64,000 bases of DNA from Pocillopora verrucosa (GCF_036669915.1 NC_089314.1:30471592-30535591), one strand, 5' to 3'. Shown: positions 45,790 to 58,468, numbered from the stretch's first letter. A program made the numbers and translations. Notes: generated from the letters alone by a model not told the origin.

Positions 45790-46227
45790 AAGAACTGTAA
45801 AGCAATCAAGACAATTTATTTATGTCCTATGCGAAATTGTTCCGGATCCATAAAGATTGAGCAGACATCTGGTCATGAAAGTGACAAAGAAACATAAAAG
45901 AACAAACACAACGAATTATTTTCTTTGACTACTTTTTGAACTGCTTAGCTGAATGGTAATCACTCATGATCGTTATAAGTAACTGGCCATACTCTGTATT
46001 GACTTTTAAAAGAATTTGACACTTTTAACGAGGCTGAGCGTAGGTTTATTTTGCGATGAGAAATCATTTATAATTCATACAAAGTTCGCTGATGAACGCG
46101 TTGAGCACCGGCATCGACGATATTCTGATATAAGAGGACAGGAATCACTTGTTGATGCAACGCCCTTAGAATTGTTCGATAGTCAAGCGGTTTTTGAGTT
46201 TTTTAAAAAATCTTTTCATCTTTTTTG

Positions 46228-46377
46228 TCAGTTTGCATGAGTAACTATTTCCTTGACAAGAGGAAAATTTCTTTTTTTATTTTCTTTGTGCTCTTGAATG
46301 AATGAAAACGACATCATGGGTAAATTGAATAAAAAAGGAAGAAGAACTAAAAACCATTTTATTCTACCAAGCGGCAT
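46228..46377 (-). pseudogene. Possible relic of a peptide-precursor first exon
   Basis: The frame from ATG 46377 starts MPLGRI (compare MPSGRL in copy 2), continues as a signal-like hydrophobic stretch, then SFSFIQEHKENKKR, with a dibasic site but no Gly donor. At 46251 the sequence reads GTCAAG|GAAATAG where intact copies have AAG|GTAAAT, as if the donor GT had become GA. A TATA-like TATTTAAA lies about 110 bp upstream. I did not find a second exon. Tentative. Confidence 0.3.
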
Positions 46378-47371
46378 TGCGATGGATAGCAGATGAGTTT
46401 GGCAAGAGTTACATAAGTAGAAAAACATGTCTTTGCGTGGGTTTTTTCTTAAATTGCTATTGTTTCTCAAGATCTTTGCGCGCTGGTTTAAATAGGCTTG
46501 AATAATTGAATATTGCGCGGGTCGGTGTGTGCAATCTACGTCGAATTAATTTCCGCTGCTCACCATGGGAGACTTCTGAAATAGAAATTAGTACAAGGTA
46601 GTAATTGAATTGGGTATTTAAAAGGCTTTCTTTGCCTTTGTGTTCACCTCGTTCTTTTTGGAACATCTGATAATTAAAACATCCGCCGATCAGAAAGAAA
46701 AAAAGAAGAAGAGAAACAACGAACCATCACAAAAGAACGAATTCTGATTTTTCTCTGGTATTTTCACTTTAATTTTTTGATTACCAGCGATAGATTCAAG
46801 ATCGTTACTTTCAACTGGCAACTACGAGCATAAAGAGTTTTTCTCTGACTGTCGCGCGAATGGCTAAAAAGAGCCATTTTGTATCTTACGCTACAAGTTT
46901 TGAAAATTAAAGTTTATTCATATCCATTTTTTCGAAGGCTGTCAATAGCGGGGATATTTTCTAATACAAATAAACATCCACTCACAAAAAAAGGAAAAAA
47001 GTAACTGAATTTTTTCTTTGCATAACAGTCTTCACAGATCTTCCACATGCCATGCTCTTTAATATTGATTGTGATTACAATCTTTTTCACCTTTTCAATT
47101 CTCTTTTGGATGATTAGAGTCTATTATAAAAGAAGAAAGCTGGATATTCTTTTAAGTATTCTGTAAGAAGCAGAGAGGGAATCGGCGAAAAAGTGCTAAT
47201 TCCTCCTTAGTCAAAAACGCGTGGTGATGAGTATCTGTTACTAGAGAACATACAAAACAAGAAGAACGAAATCCGTGGATAGCAATTGATTTTGTTCTTG
47301 AGTGTTTTGAATGACCTTACAATAATCCTTTGAGTAACCTTTTCTAGGCGTTCAGTCGGTGAATATATATA
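46378..47371. other. Intergenic, no gene seen
   Basis: Contains the TATTTAAA-type box near 46485-46496; otherwise AT-rich with no supported gene. Confidence 0.35.
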
Positions 47372-48735
47372 TGTTATTTGCCGGCTGGGAGGTCCGTATG
47401 GTGAAAAACTGTGACCGAGGTCTTGAAAATACTGCCCGAGGCCGTAGGCCGAGGGCAGCATTTTCAAGACCGAGGTCACAGTTTTTCACCATACGGACCG
47501 ACCCTTAGCCGGTAAATAACATATTTATTGTTTTTAAACTTGACGAAATTCTTTCCGAAAGAACCCGAATGATTTATGGCCGTAAATACGGCAAGATCTT
47601 CCATAAGCTGAAAAATTTTTGAGTGAGTAAATAGTAGTTAAAATAGAGGTGATGCAAATTTAAGAGAGATGCCTCAGCGAAACATTTTCATTTCCGTAAC
47701 GATAAAGGTGATTTAAAAGGCTTCCAAACAAACTTTGAAATATTATTTTTACAAGTATCTGTCACAATCTGACACCTGTCAATTAGAGAGCGCGCAAGAA
47801 AAAAAAAAGCGTAGGAACATTTGAAAACCAACAGAACTAGTTTGGCAAGGACTGTCACGACAATGTTTTCCTCAAAATCAGTTAATGATCTAACGGAAAG
47901 TATTATTCACTCTCATCGACCATTTGTTCATGTACGAAGATTTACCTCTGTTCATTATGTAAACGGCGAGGAAAGTAATTGTGAGTAAATTCAATTTTTT
48001 TATTTTGAAGTTGTGAGAGTTTGCTCGTTTGTTTGCTGTAATGGCGTGTTTAACTCTGATCTTTCCTTCACAAAAACTAAATTCGAACGGCACACTCCGA
48101 CGAGACCCAAGGGAATATATTGCGGCCTTTTATAAAAAAATTCCTTCAATTTCTGTTGTGCAATTTAAGGTACAAATGTCCAAATTGAACGGAATTGGAA
48201 AGACTCACCAGGAGCGTATATTTGTTGTAGAACTTAAATTAAAACTTCGCTCGCTCTTTCACTATGAACAAATTGCTCGAGAAAATTCAGATATTAAATG
48301 AATGAAAGTTCCATCTTTCAGTTTAACTGTAACCAAATACCTCACGTTTCAACTTTCTGGGTATTTTTTGTGAACGATTAAAATTAATTGCAGACGGTTT
48401 TTAGGCCGCTTGTCAACCAACGTAATGACACTATCGTTTATACAAATTCATTCTGAAAGCAATATTTTTCTGTCAACCAAAGTGATTTGATAGAGAGAAA
48501 AGAGAGGATTCATAAGTTATTTATCGGCTTGAGGTAGTGACCGACGTGTTTGCTTAAAAATACTGCCCAGCCGGAAAACGAAGTATATTTATGAAAAATG
48601 ACAACGAAAGTTGGGATGTACTCGGCGACTCACGAAAGCGTTACCGTGGCCCGTGGGCAGAGATAGGAAAATACTGACCGGGTAAAGAACCAATCAGATT
48701 GCAAGATTCGTTACCGTGCCCTCTAAAAAAACAAT
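47372..48735. repeat. Large repeat, copy A (inverted relative to 62.2-63.55 kb)
   Basis: Begins with a ~150-bp hairpin (47372-47522) whose arms contain GTCCGTATGGTGAAAAACTG and its complement, and continues to about 48735. The whole unit is found again in reverse complement at 62205-63553, recognisable by ATGCAAATTTAAGAGAGATG, CAGACGGTTTTTAGGCCGC, AACCAATCAGATTGCAAGA and others. A frame at 47890-48093 (minus) is matched by one in the other copy, but I see no known domain. Confidence 0.85.
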
Positions 48736-51700
48736 AAATTGAGATCTTAGCTCAACACAAGAAAACAAAAACAACAACAACAAAAATAAAGAAAAAAATA
48801 AAAAGGAGAAGAAGTAAAAAAAGAGAGGTCGAATCTGGGCCTTCTCCTGCATTCTTATTGAGTTGTCACTTCGCCTCTCTTACTTCTTAAACATACTGTT
48901 TTCTGAAAACCAATTTTGTACCGAACGTAAAGAGGTAGTACCTTAGTTAGAACTGATGTTTTCTGCGAGTTCCAACGTTCTTTATAATGTACGTGGCTGT
49001 GATAAATTACTCCGTAGTTAATGAGAAATTCTCATTACATATACTATATCAATGATTTAACGAGGCAAACGATGTATGATATCACCCCAAGGTGAAAAAG
49101 AAGTAGCTGTAAAAGAAGCTTTTCAAAAACGTGCATGATTAGAATTTGATCGGCTGGACTTATGAATAAAGATCGAGTCTGTTGACATATAAAAGTACAG
49201 GAAGTTTACGAAAAGTATGAAATCCGGGAGAACAAAAATTAATCAAGAGCTTGCATGGGGTCTTCGAAGGAAAAATCTGACCCATGGCCCACAGTCAAAT
49301 AATGACTTGCACCTTCTTTATAATGAGGCTTCTTCACACTCATTTTTTACTGTCGCTACACGGACTGCTCAAAAGCTACCTGTTTATGTATACAGAAGCC
49401 ACCTTTGTAAGTACATGTGTACAGAAAAGAGGCCTCACCTCAGCTGCGTTTACGAGTGCTCTTCGACCTAAGATGTTGTTCTTTTCGGTAGCCAGTTTAT
49501 GTTATCAACTCAGTTGATAATACTAAATTACTCTGTTATACACGGGTTACGTTCAGGTTATTACGAACAGCCACCAATCGCAAACTGACACAGACTTAAT
49601 TAAACATAAACAACATTTACGATAACTTTAAGTCGGTAAATTGAGTACCACTGTGACGGTAAAAATACAGTAAGTTACGAAGCTAAATTTCACATCCCGG
49701 CAGCTTTAAAGAAAAGTTTGTTTTCACCATAAAAAGCTTTCATGAGGACAGTGTTGTCTTTTAGGATTTTGATACCCCACCACTAAAGCGTATGCCCAAC
49801 ATCATGCACGCCAACCAGGCTCAGTATTTTTCAGTATTTACGAACATCTCTCAAGCATCATTTCATACTCCTGAATGAAGAGGGTCCTGGATCCTCCTGA
49901 ATGAAAAAAATGAAACTCCTGAATGAAACGATCTCATCCACCAACAATGATACATTTGAATATTTACCAGCAGGCGCATTCTTGCCAATTTCGAGCGCCA
50001 TTTACGTTTTTCAGGAACTTGTCAGTCATGATCAGTAAAATCAATCCATTGAAATGGTTAATGGGAAAAAGAATAGCCATCTTCAAAGTTTATCTTTATT
50101 ATAGCAAAAGCTGGAAGTTGAGACTGTTGGTGACAGAATGTTATATCCTTTGAAAATTTTCTTCTCGACTTTATGAGGTAAAATTCGTGGAATGTGACAA
50201 TTTACTAATTAGCATCTCCTGGGGTGAAAAGTGAGGTACTTTAAAAAGTTCCGTCCGTGCTTTATATTACTTATTGTGCCGCCAAAGAACTTCTCAGATA
50301 AAGCGACCAGCCTCTTGTTTGAAAAGAGGAGGGCTGAGAATAACTTCAAAACCCACAATTAACCTTCGAAAGATATTATGAGTTTGACAATTAAAAATTT
50401 GGCCACTTAAGTTTAATGTTGAGTGGCCGTCTCAAGGAAAAAGCACTCCGGATCGTTTACAGAATTAAGAAACTTAGAAGATAAAAATGGAATGATAGTT
50501 TTTTTTTTTAAGAAGTCAGTTTGAACCTGTCAAAATTTTTACAGAGAGAGCGAAATATAGAGCTGTTGAACTTGTGAGTTAATCGGCTGGATTATCAGAA
50601 AGGATAGAAATTTTTCTCTTTTGATCTTAGACCATCTTGTTTTCTTCTGTTTTAGTCAAGCTCAAAGAGAAAGAAAATAAACAAAGTCAGGCTGTTTTTC
50701 TTTGTTTCTTTTCAGCTGTCTATAATAACCCTTCGAACCACCATAATAAAAGTAACTACAAATAAACCGCTCTGAGGTAATTTTCAGAAAAAAAAGTAAA
50801 TTGAAAATTATTTTCATGATCTTTTAAACAGCTTTTCTTAAAAGTTCAAGAGCGGTCTTGTAAGTGCTTCTCCACAGAGTTTTTTGCTTTGCTTTTGCCG
50901 GCGAATTTTTAATTGCATGACGAAATAATTCAAAGGAACCGAGCATTTTAAAGAAATGGCGAGTTATTGTCCAGATTGAGAGCTGAGAGGATCATTTGAA
51001 CCTACTCTTACTTCCATCATCTCCAGAGTTACTTAATTACTTTCACATAATAGTTTCGTCGATTGTTAACAATAAACACCACATCTCTGGCCAAGATGCG
51101 GTTTCCTTTATTCGATTAGACGAGTTTCATCGTTCAATTTTGAGTTCTCAAATGTCACTTCTTTACCATGATATTGAAGAATTTGTTTATCTTCCGCTCG
51201 AGATCCGTTTAGGAAATTTTTTTCTTATGAAATTACTTCTGCCCTCCTAATCATTTGACACGTTTATTGTCATTTCAAATCATACACGCAGTAACGACAT
51301 CTAAGTTCTAAAACATCGGCTTCGTTGATATATGGTCAAAGTGGTGGACCTTATTGTTTGCGATCGCAATATCTCATGCTTAATTTTTCTATCGCAATGA
51401 ACAGATAGGACTGAATGGAAAAACTTACAGACCGACGAATCGCATTGAATACTAAAGGGTCTTAAAAAATCGTTCGATTATCTCATTTTTAATGTAGCGA
51501 CATCGTTCTAACTTGAAAGATCGCGTCAATACTGTTAACCTGAAAAGATGTTTAGCTCTGCGCAAGAACATTTATATTACCCACGGTTCGCCATTTTCAC
51601 CTGCGTAGGAAAATAAACTGTCTGAAGAACTTAGTGCGTACGAGGATTAACCCATACAAAGTACCCACACTTTCAACATCATATGGTAGGTGTCTTCATA

Positions 51701-51917
51701 ATCAAAGTGGGTGTAGGCGTCCCATTAATCAGCCGCTTTACACAATAACACCTCAAATTGAATCACCATTTGTTAAGACGGCCTCATCCAACACATCTGT
51801 GTAAACTCGGCGCAATTATAGATTCGTAATGTGGCTTCCAAAATTTAGTCTAAGTAATTATCAACAACGAAACCCACTCCATTACACATAACGACATAAA
51901 TTTTCAAAGGCAAAACT
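48736..51917. other. Intergenic, with a MITE remnant
   Basis: An end fragment of the foldback MITE lies at about 49490-49550 (TATCAACTCAGTTGATAATA, then TTACTCTGTTATAC). Near 49870-49926 CTCCTGAATGAA occurs three times. No gene is supported. Confidence 0.45.
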
Positions 51918-51926
51918 TATATAAAT
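51918..51926 (+). promoter_or_regulatory. TATA-like box of peptide gene copy 3
   Basis: TATATAAAT, about 105 bp upstream of the ATG at 52028. Confidence 0.6.
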
Positions 51927-52027
51927 ACTGAGAAAGGCTTAAGCAGTTGTACGGAAATAAAGATAAGCCTGGAAGAGGTGGCGAAGCAGTAGAAAAATTT
52001 AAAAACACGCGATAGAAACTGTAAAGA

Positions 52028-53390
52028 ATGAGTTATAAAATCATTGGTTTGGTCTATGTTTTGTTGTGTTCCTTGTGCCTCTCCGAGGCTTTTGTAGGAA
52101 ACCAGGTTGGAAGAAGACTGCTCAAGGTAACAAGTTTTACATTTGTGCACATGATGTATAACTAAGTCAATATAATTTTCTACTATCTTATTCATCATCT
52201 GTCATGTATCTTATTTTTCTTTGCTCAATCCATGTCCTCCATCTAAAAGTGATACTCCTATCTTGAAAAAGATCAAGATAGCCAGTCGGATTTCGTTGAG
52301 AAGCTAGTAAATTTCAGCATACGAATTTTTGATTAAAACAAAATTAGCACGTAAAAAAAAAACTGATTCTCAAGGAGAATCCACCTTTGCAAGGAGATCA
52401 CACTTCTTACTTGTCATTGTGATTGTTACGAAAGTAATATGTCAATGTGATTGACAGGCTTAAGAGTAAGATCAAAAGCCGAGATGGAAATTGTTCCGGC
52501 CAAAACAATGAATAAAAACAGCTAAGTGCTCGCTTTAGCATCGTGATCGGATGAACACATCTGTGGCGAGTTGGACACTTGAAAGTAAGCTGAGTCTAAA
52601 ATCACAATTAAAAAAAAAAGAACTGACCCTTCTTCTGGCCGTTAAAGATAAAACTCGATAAATTGTCAACTTGCACGGGAGAGTTACAACATGTATTTGC
52701 AAGTCCCACTAAGTTTATTCCACCCAGGTGTTGCCACCAACCAATTTGTAATTTTAAATTTGAGAAGCAAACAAAATTTGAGATAGCCGCGATGGTTATT
52801 CCGATACTATGATGTACTGCACTGACTTGAATTTTAAGTACCAAAGATGTGCCACGGCACTTATTTTTTCTGCGAATACATTTTTTATATTTCGATCATC
52901 AATAAGGAGAAGGATTTCAAATAAAAACTGAACTGGACTGGAAAGTTTACTAGATGAAAACTGTGTCCCTATTAAGGAAAGAAGACATGAAGGTTCGTGC
53001 TTTTGCACTTGGGTGACCGACTTGAAATTTTTTTAATGATGAGAAATTTTCCACATCTGCATATATCCTCTTAAACGGGAGCGGTAATTTCCGGAACAGA
53101 AATCGGGCAGAAAGTAGAGCACGGAATTCCGGTTGAGATTTATCATATAAACGGATGTCTACTAAACTCGTTCGGCCGACGGTTATTTTAAGGGTATTTT
53201 AAAATCAGTGATAGAATAAATTATTATCATTTAGTTGAGCTCATCGTCTTTGAATTCATTGCAGGAGGAACTTCAGTCCAAAAGGGATTTTCATAACCTG
53301 TGCCATTCTGTGATCGAGTTATGTCCAGAAAGAGGAGATCGACATTCAACCAAAAGAAGTCTTCCAAGGAAATTAGGAGAAAATTATTGA
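52028..53390 (+). CDS. Secreted neuropeptide-like precursor, copy 3
   Basis: Exon 1 (52028-52126, 33 codons) and exon 2 (53265-53390, 41 codons plus TGA) are joined in phase 0; donor AAG|GTAACA, acceptor TTCATTGCAG. The 74-residue product begins with a signal peptide (MSYKIIGLVYVLLCSLCLSE) and then AFVGNQVGRR, predicted to release FVGNQV-amide after signal cleavage and processing at the RR. After LLK at the intron, exon 2 gives EELQSKRDFHNLCHSVIELC, so two Cys with six residues between, then PERGD and a basic tail with KR and PRK sites. The layout is the same as copies 2 and 4, though exon 2 is more diverged. The Cys pair could form a disulphide in the C-terminal spacer. A secreted signalling peptide is the best reading. 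Confidence 0.75.
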
Positions 53391-54109
53391 AATGTACTTC
53401 GTATAAATCATATCTTGAATGTATTTAATGATGGTCATTAAACGAAATTTATTTTTCGCTATAGTTAATAATTCGGTCAAAAGATTAACAGATAAATCTC
53501 GTAACGATGTAGTATCAGGAGGTACTTCACTAAAGTTCCTTTCTAGTCAAAACGACCTAATGAGAGATGAGTTTTATTTGTCCTTTTAACTTAAAATAAT
53601 AAACATATTTTCAAAGACCCAGTTTTAACTCGATGTTGATTATTCCATTAACTCAGAGAAAACAAAACAAGCCTTGCTCTCGTGAAAACCATAACAAAAA
53701 CCGAGGCGCACAATGCATGCTGGCCAATACTGGGTCTTGAAGGTCAAATGTTTACCATGTATTCATCTGGTGAACCTCCATGTTGTGTGGTTGGATCGTT
53801 TGAAGAAGCGCCCGGCTGCCTGGATCGAGGGTTCTAGCCACAGTCCCCAAACTGGTTCAACACTCAGGGTCTTAAAATAAATTAAAAGAATGGTTGTATT
53901 TCAATGAAAACTGTAGGAAGTCAGTCACTCTGGCCTTCTCGTTTAACAAAGATGTACCGTAATCTCTACACCTTGGCTATTAATGGCAGAGTAAGTAACT
54001 CTTCCAAAAACGCAAAGTACAAAAACAAAAAGCAAAATAATGGGAGGTCTCGAAGACCATCTGCCAAACGCCAGAGAACTACCAGAACAGAAGCATGCGG
54101 AATATTCTC
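53391..54109. other. 3' flank of peptide gene copy 3
   Basis: An AATAAA lies near 53599. Otherwise nothing recognisable before the LINE remnant. Confidence 0.4.
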
Positions 54110-54363
54110 TGCATGTTTCAATTTTGGCCTGCCATTATCTCCGACGATGAGCTGCACCGAAGAATGGGTATACAACCCGTCACGAAGCAGGTTTAGAGAA
54201 GAAAAAAAGTTGGATCGTCCCAGAATAGCCATCCGATGGATTTGCGAAGGTGGATGAAAGAGGGGCCGCCTAAGGAAACCTGGAGGAGAACCATAGAAAG
54301 AGAAATGAGAGACAGAGGATGGACATGGGGCAACCTGACCACTTATATTCAGAAATGCACGTA
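54110..54363 (+). mobile_element. LINE 3'-end remnant, frameshifted
   Basis: Reading frames switch but are recognisable as the C-terminal end of an endonuclease-RT LINE: DDELHRRMGIQPVTKQV (about 54143-54193, ending in TAG), then PPKETWRRTIEREMRDRG and WTWGNLTTY (to 54363). This is the same protein end as in the LINE at 27-29.9 kb (there RGRPKTTWRRTVEKRLRG) but a different, older copy. Confidence 0.7.
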
Positions 54364-54416
54364 GTAACGAAATTATAGATTTGATGAAATTTCGTCAAAC
54401 CGAGTGAATGTTCATG

Positions 54417-54650
54417 GATTTTACGATTTTGGTGAATATTTGTCAAATTCGATTTGGCGGACTTAACGATTTAGTCAAATTCATGAAAGTCAAATAAGGT
54501 TGATGGATTTGACGATTTTGGCGACCTTCAGTCAAATTTGTCAAAGCGAAATCAGGTCGGCGGATTTGACGATTTCGACGAATTTTAGCCAAATTCGTCG
54601 AGGCGAAATCAACTTGGGGGAGTTGACGATTTTGCCGAAAGGCAACTGGT
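54417..54650. repeat. Minisatellite, ~57-bp unit, about 4 copies
   Basis: Degenerate units containing GGATTTGACGATTTTGGCGA, GTCAAATTTGTCAAAGCGAA and ATCAGGTCGGC. Confidence 0.85.
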
Positions 54651-55020
54651 AGAAATGGTAGGCGTTGTTTGGTCAAGGCCCTCCGTGCATAGAAGCACGA
54701 AGAGGACTGACTTAATCTTTTCTCCCATTGTTAAAACATTCTGGTCTAGATGTCAGTTCTCCTTTTCTTTTATTATTATCAATTCTTTGCATGAATTCGT
54801 GCCCATAATATTACTCGCTGGCTCTAACAGGGGCAGCCGTTATCTGAAAAAAACAACTTTCATCAGCATATCTCAACTAAACCTTCTGCTGCTAAGCAAA
54901 TGTCAACCAGGATCAAGCTATCATACATTCTCTTGATTACCAAGAGTGCCCTCGTGATAAAAAAAATGTCCTCAGTGTCGCTCAGTAATTCTGCCCAGTA
55001 CGTGATAAATTAATTAATTT
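54651..55020. other. Intergenic, no gene seen
   Basis: No supported feature. Confidence 0.35.
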
Positions 55021-55500
55021 TTGATCTCCATGGAGTTAACTGTTAGCAGTAAACGGCTAAAAAATTTAGCCGTTGGATATAAAAATTGGCAAATTTTAAC
55101 CGTGAGTCGTAAAAAAAGTTAACCGTAAAGGATATTTGTGTTGACAGTAATGGAACTATATCAACCGACAAAGGGGGTAAGTTTCTAAAGAAACTGTGCT
55201 GCTACATTGGTGGGAGAGTATAACACGGTAATTTGTTATTGTCAACCGAGTTGATAACGTAAATTGACCTTCGTCAGAGTTTCAAAGCTGACGTTTCGAG
55301 CGTTAGCCCTTCATCACAGCGAATGACGAAGGAGTGACGTTCAGAACGTCAGCTTTTAAACTCTTAACGGTGGCCAATTTACTTTATCAACTTAGTTGAT
55401 AATACTAAATTACCCTGTTATATTAATCGATAGCTGTAAATTGGCCAAAATGCTAACCTTTGACCGTAAAAGCCATCACCCCTTTGAGACTCTCTAATTA
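55021..55500. repeat. TTAGCCGTAA-type repeat split by a foldback MITE
   Basis: Words such as AACCGTGAGTCGTAAA and AACCGTAAAGG lie at 55021-55150, and the presumed rest (GACCGTAAAAGCCATCACCC, TTTGAGACTCTCT) at 55445-55495. A foldback MITE at about 55175-55430 (TCAACCGAGTTGATAACG to TATCAACTTAGTTGATAATA) sits between them, consistent with nested insertion. A fuller copy of the outer repeat is at 56455-56670. Confidence 0.6.
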
Positions 55501-55633
55501 ATGTAAGATTAATTAGCGATGTGAGAACAAAATGTTTTGCGCCTCTTCCACGCTAAACTTCGTAAAAACCCTCGAGAAGAAGAATTGCTTTGCTTCATTC
55601 CTTAACGCATATCTGTCAATATGTGTGCCAACT

Positions 55634-56126
55634 ATGAGTATGACGCTTAGGACCTACTGTATTATTATATTTCTCATTCAGCTTCAACCCGCATCATTCA
55701 CGTTCAGTATGTAAGAGGCATTATGTTCACAGTGACAACGATTTGGTTAGGTTTTCATCTTTTTTATGCTATAATTTGATAATTATAATTTGTGTAGTTT
55801 ACAAACTCCTTTTTCTTCAGCCAAGTTATTGTAGAGAACATTTATAGAAATAGATGATGTAAATAAAAATAAAAATAACTCAAATAGATTGTGAGTTTAT
55901 TGGCAGCTGTGAATAATGTAAGTTATTTTGCGGTGTTTACAATTTAGGATTATCACTCTTGCACCGAAGTCTCAAACTTTTCTATTTTTTCCTTCAGCAT
56001 AATAGAAATATTACAGACATCTGATATTTCGCCCACGAGCACTGTGGTATTTCAAGCCCTCAACAGCAGGCGCGTGACACAGAGGCTGAAGGTGCAAAAC
56101 CGTGTGTGAAAGAACAGAGACGTTGA
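55634..56126 (+). pseudogene. Dead copy of the peptide precursor (copy 5)
   Basis: The second exon is clear. After a good acceptor (TTTTTTCCTTCAG, ending 55997) the sequence reads HNRNITDI, then a TGA (56022-56024) at the exact position of the first Cys, then YFAHEHCG and SPQQQARD, to a TGA at 56126. This aligns along its length with copy 4 (HERNLQDIC-RLAYEQCG-PEQQSRD). The tail is frameshifted relative to copy 4 and ends at a stop made by that shift. The candidate first exon (55634-55706, MSMTLRTYCIIIFLIQLQ, then a GTATGTAAG donor) has a signal-like stretch but no F-x-x-N-x-V-G-R-R motif, and its donor phase does not match. I read it as a pseudogene. Confidence 0.65.
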
Positions 56127-56454
56127 ATTTCCTTGTCAAGGATACAATATTAAACATTCTGAATCACCACACACGGAGATTGTTTCTGTTTTGAAATGTA
56201 TTTACACTTTTGTCCAAAGGAGATTAATTGAATTGAATTAAAAAAGAACAAAAGCATGTCACGCATGAATTTGTAAGCGGAAGACAAGTTAGACAGGTTT
56301 GTATCACCATGAACCCTCCTTTGATCATTTAAAAGTCGTTTTTGTTGGTATTTTGCTGGAATGCGAACACAAAGGTTGAGCATTGACAAGACTGACTGTC
56401 TTGTTTCTTGACACTTACCTCAAACAGTGTTTATCCTCTCACAGAGCATGGCTC

Positions 56455-56670
56455 AAATGAGAGTCTCAGTGAGGTTAACCCTTTAGCCGTAATTGCGTCA
56501 AACGCCAAAAAGGAAAAACAATAATAACGGTTAGTCGTGAAAGACTTTAAACTTAAAACTCTTTCTTTTAAGCGTAACGGAAAGAAATGAACCGTTAGCC
56601 GTAACATTACTCAAAAATTTAACCGTCAGCCGTAAAAGCCATCATCCCATTGAGACCCTCTTAAAAGGGT
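56455..56670. repeat. TTAGCCGTAA-type repeat, second copy
   Basis: Contains CCTTTAGCCGTAATTGCGTC, AACCGTTAGCCGTAAC, AACCGTCAGCCGTAAAAGCC and the end ATTGAGACCCTCTT. It matches the split copy at 55.0-55.5 kb. Confidence 0.65.
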
Positions 56671-58468
56671 ACAAGATATTGTAACGGAAAATTTACAAAA
56701 CACTAAATAGTCAAAGGCAATGCGATTTGGCCAGCATCTTGCTCAGAAAAAGAAGAAGTGATATTCCTGTTCCTTCACTGATGCAACAGAAATCGGAGTA
56801 ACTTCAATGAAGTTTTCAAAATGACTGCGTTCCATACGTACGTTCGCACTGCTAGCACTCTTCTGCGCAAGTTCATGTTAAAACGGAAGAGATAAAGGTC
56901 ATCAGGTCATCCAATTCCCTGCGGGTATAAACTTGGAGGATGTCTGCAGATTAACCCTACTATCTAATGCTTGGTCTGAGTTATTTCTTGAAAATATTCA
57001 TAGGTTATAATTTTATTAGAATCGTACCTCGAAGGGCAGAAAATGGACCAGTCGTTTCTGTCCAATGCCTTGCTTTCTGTCCGGGATGAAGTAACAAGTA
57101 TGTCACTCAAATCATTATGAAGATTTAACCAAAGTGTGCCAAAAAAAATTCTCACCTGTAGTCTTTTTGTTTTTTAAAACTTGTAAGAGAAACATTAATT
57201 AATAAGTGATTGATTACTTAATAAATCGAGAACTAACACATTCGCACCCACATAAAATCTTTCGACATGTCGTTGGAAATAAGTTATTATTACTTAGTGA
57301 CAGCATATGTAAATCTGACAAGCCTACATCTGGGGGATTTTGGAATTAAGAAAGCTAGCCACTCTATTTACAGAACTTTATAGGTAAAGGTAGGGGGCGC
57401 GGAAACAAAATGTAAAAGGACATGAGGAGACATGAGGGAGCGCAATAGTTTTTAATGCCAAGTAATAAGGAAAATTAGCACTTTGTTATGTTCTAAGAAG
57501 CCTTACAAAAGATTAAGAAGTCTAAGAATTCACTAGTACTAACATCTATAAATTCGCAATAGTACACGAAAAACTAATTTCGTCCATCTGACTGTTGCCG
57601 TAATCATACTTACGAAGTCATTAACATAAATTCAAGAAGACAATGCCCATTGATCGTGTGTCCAATATTGGACCCGCCTTGCAAACAGATGTTAATTATT
57701 AACAAAACAACGCCATTACTTTAACTAAAACTCAATGAAGCTAAACAAGGGAATTTTTCTCTTTTTTACATCTCAACTCCACATGCATGAATTACTTTAC
57801 AATTCTGCTTGAGTTTTACCATCAGCAGTTTAGTGTCTCTTTTGTTTCGTGATATTTTTTGTAAGTTTACTACTCTCTATTCAATACATGATGCACTGCT
57901 CATTTCCAAGGTACTTTAGTCGAGAAGGAAGCCATTAGTCGTCACGGAAAGGGGATTTTCTAGTGATGAAATTAACATTTCGACATTTGATGGACATAGG
58001 GCAGTAATGTGATAATGGTCTGCAAAGGAAATAAACCTTTGCCGCCAAAGGGAAGCTAGAATATTATCAACCACACTGATCGCATTATCGTAATCGAATA
58101 TTAAAATCCTTAATCTTTTGTAACTAACATTGCACAGCAACAAGAAGTTTAGGTTTTTAAGGAAGACTTTTGAAAATATTTAAGTTTAGCAGTTTTGTTT
58201 GTTCGACATCATAACACTAAACACTCTGAAGAATCGTAAACTACACCAATGAAAACTGAACTGACAAGGAAATTGATTAACATGCAATAGAACGTTTTCA
58301 CATTAAACGGCAGATGTATTTACAATTCTTTGTTTCTTTTCAACACCTTCATTCAAATAATGCGTTTAAGGAAGGAAGTTTTAGGGAGTAATGTACCGCC
58401 TCTGCCATTAGGGCATTAACAGAGCAGGATATGAATAATTTTTTTTGTGATATCCCAAGGATGGAGGT
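56671..58468. other. Intergenic, no gene seen
   Basis: AT-rich. Short open frames without coding signals. Confidence 0.4.

Noticed and set aside
47890..48093. Conserved 67-codon ORF in repeat copy A (and 62837-63055 in copy B)
   Set aside because: Both copies keep the frame, but differences fall at all positions, there is no known domain, and overlapping frames on the other strand are equally open.
54443..54676. Minus-strand ORF with repeated NRQI(R/H)(R/Q)P motifs
   Set aside because: It is the translation of the 57-bp minisatellite, not a gene.
56022..56024. In-frame TGA at a Cys position as a selenocysteine codon
   Set aside because: The same copy has a frameshifted tail and lacks the peptide motif in exon 1, so a simple null mutation is more likely. 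I saw no obvious SECIS structure, although I could not fold the RNA.
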